NCBI GenBank assembly: GCA_022225965.2
Contig: JAKJXP020000041.1
Coordinates: 124,001 to 188,000 of the forward strand
Direction of reading: 5' to 3'
Origin: Diatrype stigma
Lineage: Eukaryota > Ascomycota > Sordariomycetes > Xylariales > Diatrypaceae
Length of the DNA: 64,000 nucleotides
Under the pieces are notes generated by a model that saw nothing but the letters and a program-made list of their open reading frames with translations, was not told the DNA's origin and did not search any database. Positions within the stretch are counted from its first letter, which is position 1. Each line of letters begins with the position of its first letter. Shown here in pieces: positions 1-12,528 of this stretch. A program made the position numbers and the translations under genes.

Positions 1-1253
1 TCTGCCTGAAGGGAAAGAGAAAGACTCAAAGCTATTTCTCGGGTTTCTTACCAACGCACAGCGGCTGCGTCTCGAGGCCGTCTAGTTCCCATACCTGCCC
101 ATTTACTGGCACGTAGGCGATGTAGTGGAAGGCCGTTTCAATCTCGGCCTTTTTGCGAGACGTCGTGGTCCGCTTCGGGGCTGTCCTTTTTGCCTTCTTC
201 TGCCTTTGCTCCCTCTGCGCTTTCCTCTTCGCCGCCGATTCCCACTTGTTGTCTAGGAGGAGGTCCTCGGAGGCTAGGTCATTGCGTCTAGGTGAAGGAA
301 TCAGATATTCTGTTCGTAGAACTAATCATTATGCAAAGTGGCCTCTTGGAAGAAATACGTACCGAGCCACGGAGTTGTGGATGGCGCGGATAAAGTCGTT
401 GACGTCGAGCATGTGGCCGCGATGAGGGGGTGGCATGGCCTTCGTGGAATCTTTGAACTTTTGTAGTTCAGGGCCGAATGCCACTCCCTCAGCATTCATG
501 ATGATGTTCATCAGAGCGACAGTCGCACATGCATTAGCTGTAGTCTTTCGTGTGTCAGCATTCAAAGTAAAAAAGCGTAAGTGTAATACCGGAGGGGGGA
601 GCATACTTGATTGGCAAACCAGAGGTGATCAGGGCATTCCTGACGGCTCTCACTCGACTCGTCCCCTTCACTATACTGGTAGAGAAAGATGAGGCCATGT
701 ACAGGTTTCCTAAAAATTCCAGCGTCAGCTACGCGAGCCCAAACTATCCAACAAGTCGATTGCCTTACGAGAGCGTTCCCAGGGTCATTTCGTCCAAACC
801 GAAGACCTCTTGGACCTTGAAATCCTTGGCACCTAGGTCTTGTAACATGGCGTTGAAGAAAGCCTGCATCTAGTCAGTACGGCTCTAGGTGTAGACATAC
901 GTGTGTACATATATAGGATTTGTAGAATGCAAGCTTACCGGTTCAGACTCAAGCTCGACCCAACCTCTGTATTCCTTGCGCTCGTCAGGCGTCATCTCGG
1001 CAAGGATCTCTTGGAGGAGCGGGCCAGCATCTTCAGAAACGATGCTCTCAGCAGCTGCTACAGCCGCTTTTCTCTTGGGGCGGTCTTTCTTGGCCCCGGG
1101 AAGAGATTGCCGGGCCGGTACTGCATAATCGTTGTCATCGTCCAACCTCTTCACAGCTTTTTTGGCCCGCGATGACCGTCGCGTAGTAGGACACTGCACA
1201 TCGTCGGAAATTGGCGACACCGAGGGAGTTTTAACTGCCTCTGGGGTAGCCAT
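1..1253 (-). CDS. UCH37/UCHL5-type ubiquitin C-terminal hydrolase (peptidase C12), 3' part outside window
   Basis: This is a cysteine deubiquitinase of the UCH37/BAP1 branch. Exons on the minus strand are 1253-939, 869-769, 709-607, 544-363 and 287-52; a GTAAG donor at 51 sends the gene past the left edge, leaving about 312 residues. All phases agree. The full catalytic set is visible: oxyanion Gln173 (LWFANQ), nucleophile Cys179 (NACAT), His288 (FHYIAYVPVNG) and Asp303 (ELDGL). The Gln-Cys gap of 6 and His-Asp gap of 15 match human UCHL5 (Q82/C88, H164/D179). The crossover-loop region after HNSVAR is rich in Lys, Arg and Gln. About 95 residues precede the domain and carry basic clusters (RRSSRAKKAVKR, KKDRPKRKA) that look like a nuclear signal; animal UCHL5 lacks such an extension. 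In animals UCH37 works on the proteasome and INO80 complexes; that role is inferred here, not seen. Confidence 0.9.
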
Positions 1254-3195
1254 GGTGCTTATGCTGGTGATTGTGAAGATGGCTCAGGACTTTAGTCATG
1301 CCGGTTCCTAAGGATGCTTCTGGAACAAGGAAGGAGTGGTGTGGAGTGGAGGAACTGTGAAATTGTAACGGAGAGACTGTGGCAGAAACGGGCAGTGGTA
1401 CCCAGAGAGGAAGAAAACCTGCAATTTCTCGTCTCCTTGTTTAAGGTAAACGAAGTCTCTGGGTAAGCGTAAAAGCTTCGGTTCGGCCAAAAGGTCAGTT
1501 CAGCCAACTCCTCCTGTGGGTGTTATGCAGAAGTTGCTTTGTCCTGTCTAAGTGTAACCCCGCTTAGAAATTCTGGTTCAGGTCAGATAACAGTCGTGGG
1601 AAGTTTGGCATGAGCCCTGCCATCAGATGTAAGAGCGAGCGAGAGGACCTGAGCTATATAACCGTAGGTCTGTATCTCAGATGAGTCCCATTGATAGAAA
1701 CTATGGGGCTGGAGATGGGCCGTACAGTTTGCGTCATGGTCCTGATGGTGTATGTCAAACTACTTCAGATTCAGTTCCAGACCTCTTGTTTTACCGTGTC
1801 AAATCATCTTGTACGATACGTGTTTATAATGGAAAACGGTTGTAAGGCGGGTAAGGGGACCAAACTTAGGACTTGGACATGGTAAGGTTGACGTATCACA
1901 GGATAATAGGAGCCAGCCTGACTTACTCGAGGGCTTATGAACGAAGAGACACTTCCATGATCAGAACGGCATGAGGTGTCAGGTGTATCCAACTTTGACT
2001 TTAAAGGATTTAATTAGTATTGACTAGAAAAGGGTGGTGGTAGGTAGGGCTTTAAGAGCGCGGGTATGAGATGATATTCGTATAGAACCTGAGCTCTGGA
2101 CATGCTGGAGGTTGTTTGCAATTTGGACGCAGGTACTGTACGACTTCCATGATCCATACATACCGTACATACATGCCTGACACCGTACTTCAGCAATTAA
2201 ACAGGAATGTACCTACATTGACAGGAAGTACCTGTAGGGATTTGGAGGAATATTCGGAATTGTATTACCTAGGTTATCCAATGGCTAGGCTTGGAAATTT
2301 GGAAGGCCTACTGTCTACACGAAGCCGTGAGACAAGAAAGCAGGTGGTGGCTATCGAGGAGAGCTTGGAGATATTAAAGTATACGGCTCATATTATACCT
2401 AGGTAGGTAGGATGTTGGAAGGTCCAATCATGTAGGAGCTCTAAAGCTCAAAGAGTCTAATTCTCCTAATTCTGGCTACAGCTACCCCTGTTGCCCAACC
2501 CTGTTCCTGCTGCTGCCGTCACTCACTAACGGCCTAGTCTAGGTACTTCGTAGGTGGTAGAGCACGGCAGTCTAGCAGTCTGATGCCCCGATGCCGATAC
2601 AATTGGAACCTGAAGCGGGATCTTATAGCCCAGCAGCCCAGATACTGCAGGTGGTGCAGGTACCCACTGTACGGGTCCACGGGTACCTATGCTGCAGCTT
2701 TTGACAGCTGACAGAGCTACCCACCGTCAGCTGGCAGATGAGCTGGCAGACAGGGATGCAGAAAGTTGTCAGGAAGGTTGTGACGCGACTGGAGCTATTG
2801 ACATTGACGTGAATTATCCAAAATTTCGGGGCCTTTTTGCCTGCTTGCTAACCCAACCAAGTACTTGGCTATATACCCGACCTTTTGCGCCAACACGGGA
2901 TACGGGATACGGGATACGGGACACGGGAACGAAGACAACGAGGACCACGACGACGAGGTTCTTCCGATATCCACCTCCACCTCTCTACATCGACCTGACA
3001 CGAGACGAAGGCAGACGGGATAGTTCTAGCTGTATTCTTGGACCAAGTTCCCCTGTCTGTCCTTTCAGCTTCCATCCCGCCAAATATCACACCCGGGTCG
3101 TCATCGAGGCTAGCAACGAAACGAGCTACATATAGCAGAAACCCCCCAATACACCGCCCTGTCCTCATGGTCATTCACCTTCGTCGCGGAATGCC
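1254..3195. other. Intergenic spacer between divergent UCH and POM152
   Basis: About 1.9 kb separates two divergently transcribed genes, so both promoters lie here. I see no coding region. It holds a copy of the dispersed motif CTAGGTACTTCGTA at 2539-2552, a CCTAGGTAGGTAGG run near 2397, and a 7-bp tandem repeat at 2895-2929. A 148-codon open frame at 2689-3135 runs through the repeat and has no family resemblance; it is most likely the POM152 5' leader. Confidence 0.7.
2895..2929. repeat. Heptamer tandem repeat, ACGGGAT x5
   Basis: Five units in strict 7-bp register: three exact ACGGGAT, then ACGGGAC and ACGGGAA. It lies about 270 bp upstream of the POM152 start codon. Confidence 0.9.
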
Positions 3196-6100
3196 ATGAA
3201 TGGGACGCCGCGTGTGAATGCTGGCGGTTTTCCACATACCCCAGGAGCCGCCCAGCCAAATCCTCCTCTCGGACCGGGAAGGGGACCCTTACCATTAGCT
3301 CCCGAGAATGTCGGACAGCAAGGCGCCGCGGGCCAGCCCGTTATACCTCTGAACTTAATAGACGCTCCTAGTCAGCGGTTCTATGCCTTCGCCATATACG
3401 TTGGCCTCTTCGCCTGGCGCTTTTATGATTGGGTCCAGATGCTCGAGGACAACGGCTCATCCTTTTACTTCTTCAGCAAATGGACCCTATTCGACTTCGC
3501 ATACCTCTTCACACTGCCTTCCTTGCGGATACCATGGCTAGAACTCTCTAATCCAGTCGTTCTCACCATCTTCGGCGCCCACTTCGCCTTCAACTGGCTC
3601 CTTATGTTTAATATCCCGGTGCCATGGCATGCCTGGTTGTTGGGCTTGGTCAAGCTCTTCTACGATTCTGGAGAGCTCTCTATATCCGAACGCAGTGTCA
3701 AGGTCTCGAGCATCTTGCACAACCACTCGCTCATCATGGGCAAGCAGATCATTAACATCCTTCCTGAGGGGTATGTCCTCCCTCCCTTGTTTTCATCGTT
3801 CCACTATACGCTCAGCACTAACCGTTTGTTCTAGGTCTGCCCGGCTTAACCCTGAAAAGAAGCCTTACTGTCTGGGGCAAGGTCGAGACGCCGTTACCAT
3901 ACCCATATACTTTAACGCCACCGTGCCCGTCGAAGTGGAGCTCATCCGAGTCGACTTGGAAACCAATGCTGAGGAGGTCTTGAAACTGAGTAGGTCACAG
4001 ATTCGAGAGGTCCACAAGCAGTCCAAGAGGGGCAATGATGATGGGGAGCAACACTACACGTACGACGTCCCTATCAAAAAGCCTGGCGTCTATCAGTTGA
4101 ATCGAGTTCTGGACGAATACAAGCTGGAGGTTCAGAGGCTCACTGTGCCAACCTACGTGGTTCCCTGTCCTAAGGCCCGCGTTCGTACTGCCGAATCGTC
4201 TACGAGATGTCTCGGAGATCTATCAGACTTAGCTCTGGAAGTTCACGGAACGCCCCCCCTAAAGATCGTCTACAGCCGCACTATCAATGGCCAGGATCAT
4301 GGTTTCCACTATCAAAGTCTCCAACCCGATGGATTCTCATCCCCCCTTATTGGGGCGCAAAAGGCATCGAGTATGATCCAACCGGGCCAAGAAGATTTCT
4401 CCTGGGCCCGATCACAGGGTGTGTCTGTCAGTTTGAACGAGTCTATGACCACATCAGGGCAATGGCAATACAACATTGGAGAGGTTCATGACGTGTTTGG
4501 AAACGTCATGAACTATACTCTGCTCGATGAGGCCGACATCCGACCCCGGCCAAAGCATCTATTTCAGAATTTCGTGGTCAGAGAGCGCCCCAGGGCTACT
4601 CTTGTCGGTTGCGACCTTCGTAGTCCTTTGAAGGTTGCAAAGGGAAGGTCGACCAAACTCCCCGTCAAGATCGGTCGCCCCGGGAAGACACCCGATAGTG
4701 TCCCTCATACTGTGACCTGGCAGTTCTCACCCATTGATACTCTCAGCAAGAGTGGTGACCACGGGGATGTCATCGAGGAAGGCTCATTCACCGCTAAGAG
4801 CGCGGATGATCAACCGACGATTTCCGCCCCCGGTCTTTACACCTTGAAGTCGGTATCGTGCGACTCGTGTGAGGGCGAAATCGAGGAACCGTCATCTTGT
4901 ATGCTGCTCAATCCCCCGGAGCCGCAGCTTTCAATCCACGCCGAGGAGATTCCAGATAAGTGCGCCGGCAACTCGATTGGGCTCTTAGTCAATCTTGACA
5001 TGATCGGAACTCCGCCTTTCAAAGTTACGTACGATGTGACCAGCATGCTTGATCGTCCCCGACGGGAGACGGTTGAGATCAAAGGCTTGCGCCAGCAGAT
5101 TGAGCTGAAACCAAGACACGCTGGCCGTCATGAGTACCGATTTAGGCAGTTAAGAGATGCTGTTTACGAAGTCGCGTTCCCGTCAACGGATGAATATCGA
5201 CTCGAGCAGAATGTAAAGCCGCCCGCAACGGCATTCTTCATGCAACGTGCGGAAACTATACATGCCTGTCTAGATGAGCCGGTGAAATTAGAGGTCAAGT
5301 TGCTAGGGGATGGCCCTTTCACTTTGGAATGGGAGTTGATCCACGAACGGAGGAGGAAGTCTGAAAAGGTGTCGAACATCGCTGAAGACACTTTCCTCAT
5401 CGAAACGCCTCCTTTATCATCCGGTGGTGAATATACACTTAATCTCAAGAGCATTAAAGACACGACGGGTTGCCAGATCTTCCTCGAGGAAGCAGTCAAG
5501 ATCGCCGTCAGACGCCAGCGACCCAGAGCTGCCTTCGGCCTACTTGAGAGCAAGAGATCTACTACGACCGTCGAAGACGCTTCGATACAACTTCCCCTCC
5601 GTCTATCGGGAGATGGCCCTTGGAGGGTGTCCTATCGCAACAACGACGGCAGCGGTGAGACTCAGACTCGAGTGGCTCGATCCGGCAATGATTTCATCGA
5701 AGTCAAAAACAAAGGCACCTACGAGATTATCGACGTTAGGGATAACCTATGTCCTGGTATTATTGATCCCAAGGCCTCGAGCTTCAAAGTTGACTGGTTC
5801 CCACGACCTGAGCTTTCACTCGTCCCCACCGACACTGTCAGAGCTGGCGACAGGGACTCTGTGCTCATCAAGGAAGATGTGTGCGAAGGCGATGTGGATG
5901 GGTTCGAGGTCTCTCTCAAGGGTAAGCAAATCTGTTTCTATTCACGCTGTAGACTACTAACGCAATCACAGGGTCGCCTCCATATCATGTCCAATATGAG
6001 GTCAAACATACGCCGAAGTCTGGGTCCGGGTCTGTGGCTCGAAAAGAGTTCGATGCCGCCCTAGGCAAAGCCTCTATATCGATGGACACAACGAAGCCCG

Positions 6101-7083
6101 GAAAATACTCGTACACTTTCTCCGCTTTGTCAGATAACCTGTACAACAGCGACAAAAGACAAGCTCGGCCGCTCATCCTCGAGCAGACTGTTAATGCCAA
6201 GCCGTCCGCTTCCTTTGTCAAGCCAGGGCAGACACTCAAGATGTGCATGTCGGAACAGGATCATGAAGAACGCATACCGATCACTCTGCAGGGTGTAGCG
6301 CCCTTCTACGTGGAGGTCGAGATCAAACACCACGCTGGTACTTTCCCTGAGATCTTCAGAATTCCGAATATCCCGTCCAACACGTACGGCATTCAAATTC
6401 CCCGCCAATACCTGAAGCTCGGTGCCCAACAAGTCAGGATTCGCAACGTGCGCGATGCCCGTGGTTGCCAGACGAAGACGGAGATGGGCGGCCCAGGGGT
6501 CAACATTCAACTCTTCGATGCGCCCGCTATCTATCCTTTGGAGCAGCGGACGGACTACTGCGTGGGCGAACGCATCGCCTACACGCTATCCGGCACGCCT
6601 CCCTTCGAAGTGCACTACACCTTCGACGGGGCGCAGAAGAAGGCCAAGTCACCATCGACCAACTTCCGGCGGATCGCCGAGGCGCCCGGTGAATTTGCCA
6701 TCACGAGCATCAGCGACCGGACGAGCGACTGCCGGGCGTCGGTGCACCTGGCCAAGACCATCCGGCCGATGCCAAGCGTGCGCATCAGCAAGGGGCGGGT
6801 GCTGCAGGTGGACATCCACGAGGGCAGCGAGGTGGAGATCCTATTCGAGTTCTGGGGCACCCCGCCCTTCGAGTTCACCTACACGCGCAGCTCCAATGCC
6901 CGCAAGGGTCACCGCAGCCAAGTGCTCGAGACCCGTCACGACGTCTCCTACGCGCACGAAAAGACCATCACGGCCAGCCTCGAGGGTACCTACGAGGTCG
7001 TCGCCATCAAGGACCAGTTCTGCGCCTTCTCCACTATGAATGTCGACGGCGCCAGGGAAAAGAACGGGCAGAAGCTGCTCTGA
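3196..7083 (+). CDS. POM152: Nucleoporin POM152 (pore membrane protein)
   Basis: Exons are 3196-3770, 3835-5921 and 5972-7083, with GTATGT/CTAG and GTAAGC/CACAG boundaries in consistent phase, giving 1257 aa, the usual size for fungal Pom152. Pom152 is the membrane-anchored nucleoporin whose long luminal part forms an inner ring of the nuclear pore. The N-terminal 55 residues are Pro/Gly-rich and would face the pore. Hydrophobic segments follow at roughly 60-80, 97-113 and 124-146. From about residue 200 to the end is a long luminal region with repeated Ig/cadherin-like units, recognisable by recurring G-[TDV]-[PG]-PF motifs ([36 protein letters not shown]) and paired cysteines, as known for this family. 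The second intron contains a textbook ACTAAC branch site at 5955-5960. The stop codon runs straight into a GATCG pentamer repeat (about 7083-7101). Confidence 0.93.
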
Positions 7084-10000
7084 TCGGATCGGATCGGATC
7101 ATAGGGAGGAACTGCTAGAGGCTGGCGTGGTGTGATGTGGTGTAATATGAACAAACGGTTACCATCCACGAGTTATATTCTATGTAAACCGCGCCGAAGA
7201 GGAGGGAGAGGAGACGGTGAGAGAGATAGGGGTGAGCGACAAGAAACAAAAACTAGGGCTGATGACAACTAACGCCAAGGGAGAGGAAGGGAGGGATGGA
7301 GGTTGGAAGGAAGGGAGGGAGGCATTGCATGAGCACGGCGTAAGGTTTTTGGGTTCAGGTTAAGTTAGTCAATACATAAATACACTGCGTATGTGCTTCT
7401 TACCTACATTTGGCAGTCGGTCACCCCAATGACCTCCTGGTCTTCTTATTCCATCTTCGCGAGTTCATATGGTTGAGCGAGTGGACGGATGGATGAGTTG
7501 GTATCCATCAACGGCCGTGGCCCAACTTGGTCCTTCGATCAACAGCTAATATTATCCAGCACCTGTTCCTGGTTGTCACGACCCGAATCTTTTATCCGTC
7601 GCTCGCAAAGAGTTCATGTACACGAACGAAGACCTTGCGGCATCGAGTGAGCATTTGGCAGATCTTTCAATGTCGTAGGAAGTAGAGGGAGAAGAGGGGG
7701 GAGAGAGACTAATACTCCTCCGCTCGAACCGTCCAGGCTGGTACATAGATAGGCAGTCGACTGAAGTAAAAGTGTGGGATTCATTTTACCGGACTGAAAT
7801 TTCAGCCCCGGCGAAACATGGGAAATCTCTAAGCAACATATATGCTTTGTATGCTATTCTGTCTCTGAAGCTCGAATGTATATTCTTACTTGAAAGTACT
7901 ACCGTAATGGATCATACTGGAAGTCTTCCTTGACAATTTTCTTAGCCTGGGTTGTGGGAGGTGTGTTCAGGGGGGGGGGTTGCGTATAGCGATCTCGGTT
8001 CTTTTTTGAAGAGCTTTGCAAACAAGGCTTTTGCCTGCCTTCGATATGGGATTCTTTACGAGCAGCCAGGCCAAATAAGAGGGTCGCTCTACGTGGTTTG
8101 GGAACCCTCTCTGGCACCCGGTTCTCGGGCAGCGTCTTTCTTTCGAGAAACAGGTTGGGAGAGGGGAGGGAGGGTGTGGCGCGTGGTGTTAATATCTAGG
8201 GACGTCAATATATATTTCTAGTCTTTCATGAATTCCTTTGAATTACTATGGCGACGTACAACCTCGCTACTATCTCATTACCATCTCCCAGAAGATATTC
8301 TAAATCAAATCCGGAAATTGCTTGGAATACTTAGCGAGGGCATAACCACGGGTTTGAAATCATCCACGCGGTGATATATCTCGAGCCTGTTAGGGCAATA
8401 ACCCCTTGCCTGTAGATGAAGGGTCTAACGGCGAGGTTAGGCGTAAGGCCTCGGCGAGGAGTCTAGACATAGATAGCCAGATAGGTCCCGCAAGGCCGCG
8501 CAGACAGTTGTAGAAGGTGGACTGAAGAGTAGAGTATTGAAAAAAAGGAAAAAAGAAAGTCCAGTCACTTTCCTGTGATCGGCTTGCGTGTGATATATCT
8601 TTGTGCCATAACCTAGACTATATCTCAGTCAGCTATCTCTTTGATGGTGGTCATGAGTCCTTCAAGCGCTCTCCTTTCTTTCTGTCCGGGTCGTCACAAG
8701 GCTTTTGGTTCAGTTGGCTCTGGCTAGCTAGCCAGAGCCTTTCCCTTCCCGTCCCTTTGGCAGGATAGGTAGCCAAAGCGTAGGTACAAGATAGGGTCAG
8801 TCCCTGGGAGAGGTTTAAGGCCATCCAGGAGACCTGGAAAGTGACCTTGGAATTCATCCCGATTTTCTTTGGGTACCTTGAGGGCTTCGCAGCTTTCGGA
8901 GGCATCTTTCATCGGTCTTTCGTCCCTCGACGATTGGTTCTTCGTATACTACCGTATATTCCGAGTAGGCTGCGAGAAATAAGTATTCGTGATGGCAGCC
9001 CGGTTTACATTTCGCTGTTTTCGTCGCTAAAATTCAGCCGTTACGTGAATGGTCTATCTATAGGTGGTGTGGATTTCTTTTTCTATTCGAAACCGAGGTC
9101 CATCAGGTTTCATTAGGCACGGCACGCAAGCTTAAAGGTCTTCAGCAAGCCGAACGTTTCCCCCAGTCCAGTGCAGGAAAGCTTCAACCTATCAGGGCTT
9201 ATACAGAATACTTAAATAAGGCAGCCATGTCTTGAGAGATTAAACGACAACAGTCACTCACCTATGCTCTGGAGTATGGCTTATAGATTATTGGACTAGG
9301 TGAAATACTGTAAGCCGTAGCACATGAAACTTACATATTCGGGAAGTATTTTACTTGTCCACTAGGCATTTCCGTCTTACTTACAGATAGACACGTAAAC
9401 TACCAGCATGAAATATAGGGGCATAACTTGTGAGGGTTCCACGAGAAGATATCAACAAAGGTAGGAACAATTAACCCAATTAGCTCTCATGCTCAGATAC
9501 ACAAAATTACTCCTCGTTCATCCCTGATCATTACCCTGTCTGATGATTCCAGAACGTATGGTCAGGTAAGCTTGACATAATCTTGCTTTGGACCATGAAA
9601 CAACATTGTAACGGTAGTGGCTATACTATACGGCCCGCTTGACTAGCAGGACCGGCGATCTCCACCACCTGTACCATATTACGGGACAGTGGCTCAACTA
9701 GCAGATGATATCTTGCAGCTGAACGCCGTGAGAAGATCGTCCTTTGTCACACGCGAGGGAACCTCGACAATGTGATGTACTCGTTCATGTGTCTGAGTGG
9801 TGATCATCTGTCCTAGGGCGCAGGATGGCTTGCGTTAGGGCCCTCCCCTTTTTGGATCTACGATGGACCGACTCATCCGGGAGCCCTTTCTCTGCTGCAG
9901 GATGATAAGGTCTAGGCCCACAGCACTGGTGTCATTGTCTTGCCCTGCCCTGCCATGCCATGCATCCACGGGACGAGTGTCGGAGACACAAGGGCTGGGT

Positions 10001-12044
10001 GTCAAGGTATTGGTATCGTCGTTTTCTCGTGACGTATGGCATTCCCGATGAGTATGGACCGGTGAGGAAGCCATGAACACACCGCTCGAGTAAGGGGACA
10101 CAGACGTACACGGTCAGCCCCCGTTGCTAATATTAGTGCCTGTTGGTATCTTGGCTTTCTATTCGCAAGGGAATCGATCTTGACTGTCGTCTCTCCTCAA
10201 AAGAGGACCCTGATGTACGCGGTAGAACCAGCTAGGTAGCTAATTTTTTCCATCCACACATATATACACAGGTACTGTGGAATACGAGTTTCGACGACCG
10301 GGCTTGCATGTGTCGAGAACCGGAAGACAGACATATATAGGCGCTTGCAGGAGGTATGGCAATAATAAGCGTCATTCTACTTATGGAATCCGGCGTTGAC
10401 AAGACAATTTGCTCTTGGACCCTGAAAATTGGCACCCTACCCTACACCCCACGCTCGTCTCAGAATTTCTTTTGTCTCAAATGTGTATACTCACCAGTTC
10501 CCCAACTTAGGTGGGATATACTACCCCGTTCGGGTTGAGACATGACATGGGGAACAAGTCAGCTAGTATCGTAAGAAGCTTGTTATGTCTAATAGGTACG
10601 CTGTTACATGTCGGGCTGGGCTTATTGTTAGTTGAATACCTAGTTGCCATGTAGAGTCTACAACCCGAGGAGCCATTGCTCCAGCCCGACAACGCTATTG
10701 AGCAGAGAGGAGAGGAACTGCAAGCATGGAAAGGAATTTTCGAGACGCACGTGTCGGGAACTCCTCAGTAGATACGCGTGGTCTGGGCAGGCAGTGTAGT
10801 ATCCCGCCGAAGAGTCTATCCATGTCCACGGAGGAGGGCTGTGAGGGTACCCCCTCTCCGGAGGGAACTGTTGCCCAATAGCTGTTCCGCAAGCAGGCCG
10901 CCAATCCCTCGGCCTCGTGTTCACTATAGATAAAGCATAAAGCATGTGGCAGCAGGCGAGGACAAGCAGCGACTCTCTAGAACCACCTACGGTGACCTCC
11001 AGGACTCACCGGTGAAACATATAAGCCTCAAACAAATAGGGGGGGCCGTAAGTGTATACCTTCACCTGTAGGCGCTTGATATCATGGCATGGTACTGTAC
11101 CGATGGCGGAGTGAAGCCTGGAGGTTGGAGGGTGCGTTGCAGCGATACTACGGGGTGAAACACGAACGGCGTCATGGATTCTCTTGGGGTCAGGCCATCA
11201 AGAGGTCCAATCTGGTCGGCCCGTGGCTGGTCGAAATCCCATAGATTGATCCGGCCCTCTTTGCTACTGCCACCTATGTAGTTAGGTCCCAAGCACCTCT
11301 GTCACGATCCGGTAGGTGGTAACGAGAACTGGTGATACCGTGGTAGGACAAGAGTTAAGCAAGTCAACAAGCCGGGTATGAATAAGACTGGCGAGTGAGG
11401 CTGGCTGGCTGGCCGGCCGGCTTTGCTGGTATGCTAGTCTAGCTTTGCTGGCCTGGCCTGGCCGGCTTGATTCATGGATCGAGAGCACGACGACGAGTTT
11501 TGTTGTGAACCTCGCGTTATATCAACCTGGTCTGGTCATCCATGCATGGCTACAGCACATACGTCAACAGGGACGGCCTGCATGTGAGACAACGGAAGCG
11601 GACGTCGTGGGGAAGAGGGGAGGCCAGAGAAGGGGAGACCACCAGGTATATGCCTACGTACCTATATAGGCATGCGTGCATACAATGTGGCAGAGGGCTG
11701 TCTTACCTACCGTGCCATCAAGAGCGGCCGAACCCCTCCTCTGGAGATTGGACATAGCACGGCCGGTAAGGCTGATGCTGGTATCCCACATTTGTCATCG
11801 AGGTCGCCGAGCCGAACCTAACGATTCCTGCTGCCTGCCTGCCTCCTCGACATGGTAGACCCCTCGAGGATGGGGGCGCGCCGGGATGGACGGGCAGGCA
11901 CTGTTGAACTTGCGGGCGCTATGACTGGCTGGATGGCTCGCTCTTCGCAGCAGCGCGAGCGAGCGACATGCATGGCTCGTATGTAGAAGCGTTAATTCGC
12001 GAACGTTCGCTGCAGAAGATTCTGAATAGATCATAGCTCGGGTT

Positions 12045-12120
12045 TCCCTCATCTTTCTCTTTGTCTCCCTCTCTCCTATCCCCTATCTCACTCCATCCCA
12101 CCCCCCTCCTCTCGCTCTAA
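12045..12120 (+). other. Pyrimidine-rich tract inside the gene-free region
   Basis: About 75 bases are almost entirely C and T on the plus strand. They end just before an ATG at 12123 that opens only a 19-codon frame. Long CT tracts of this kind commonly sit just upstream of transcription starts in filamentous fungi. No protein gene follows, so a non-coding transcript is possible; this is inference. Confidence 0.3.
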
Positions 12121-12235
12121 CGATGAGGATCTCTGGACCGATGTCGCGGATGCTGTACGATGTTACGGCGATGCGCCGTTGAATCGGTGCCGCGGGCATC
12201 CGTTTGGGTGAATCTGAACCGGACAGGCACACATG

Positions 12236-12315
12236 CATGCACACACACACACACGCTCACACACCAATGGCACACGCAGCAGGGACACGCACATCAGTGG
12301 CACACACGCATGCAA
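12236..12315. repeat. CA-rich microsatellite
   Basis: An uninterrupted (AC)n run at about 12236-12254 is followed by CACAC-rich sequence to about 12310. It is a simple repeat in non-coding DNA. Confidence 0.85.
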
Positions 12316-12500
12316 GGCATGTACTGTGATTTTGTCGGAAAGCAGGTTGGTAACCACTGGAGATGGGGAGTGCTACCTACCACTGCTACTTTGCTGAGGG
12401 ATCGATCAATCTGAGTCTCCAGGGTGGGCCGCGATCTCAGATGGACAGATGGTGATCTGAGATGGCGATGACCCGATGCACATGACAGAATAAGTGGATT

Positions 12501-12528
12501 CCAAGGTCCAAGGTCCAAGGTCCAAGGT
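12501..12528. repeat. Heptamer tandem repeat, CCAAGGT x4
   Basis: Four exact copies of CCAAGGT in direct tandem, in the gene-free region. Confidence 0.92.

Noticed and set aside
2689..3135. 148-codon plus frame before POM152
   Set aside because: Includes the heptamer repeat, has no family resemblance, and probably lies in the 5' leader.
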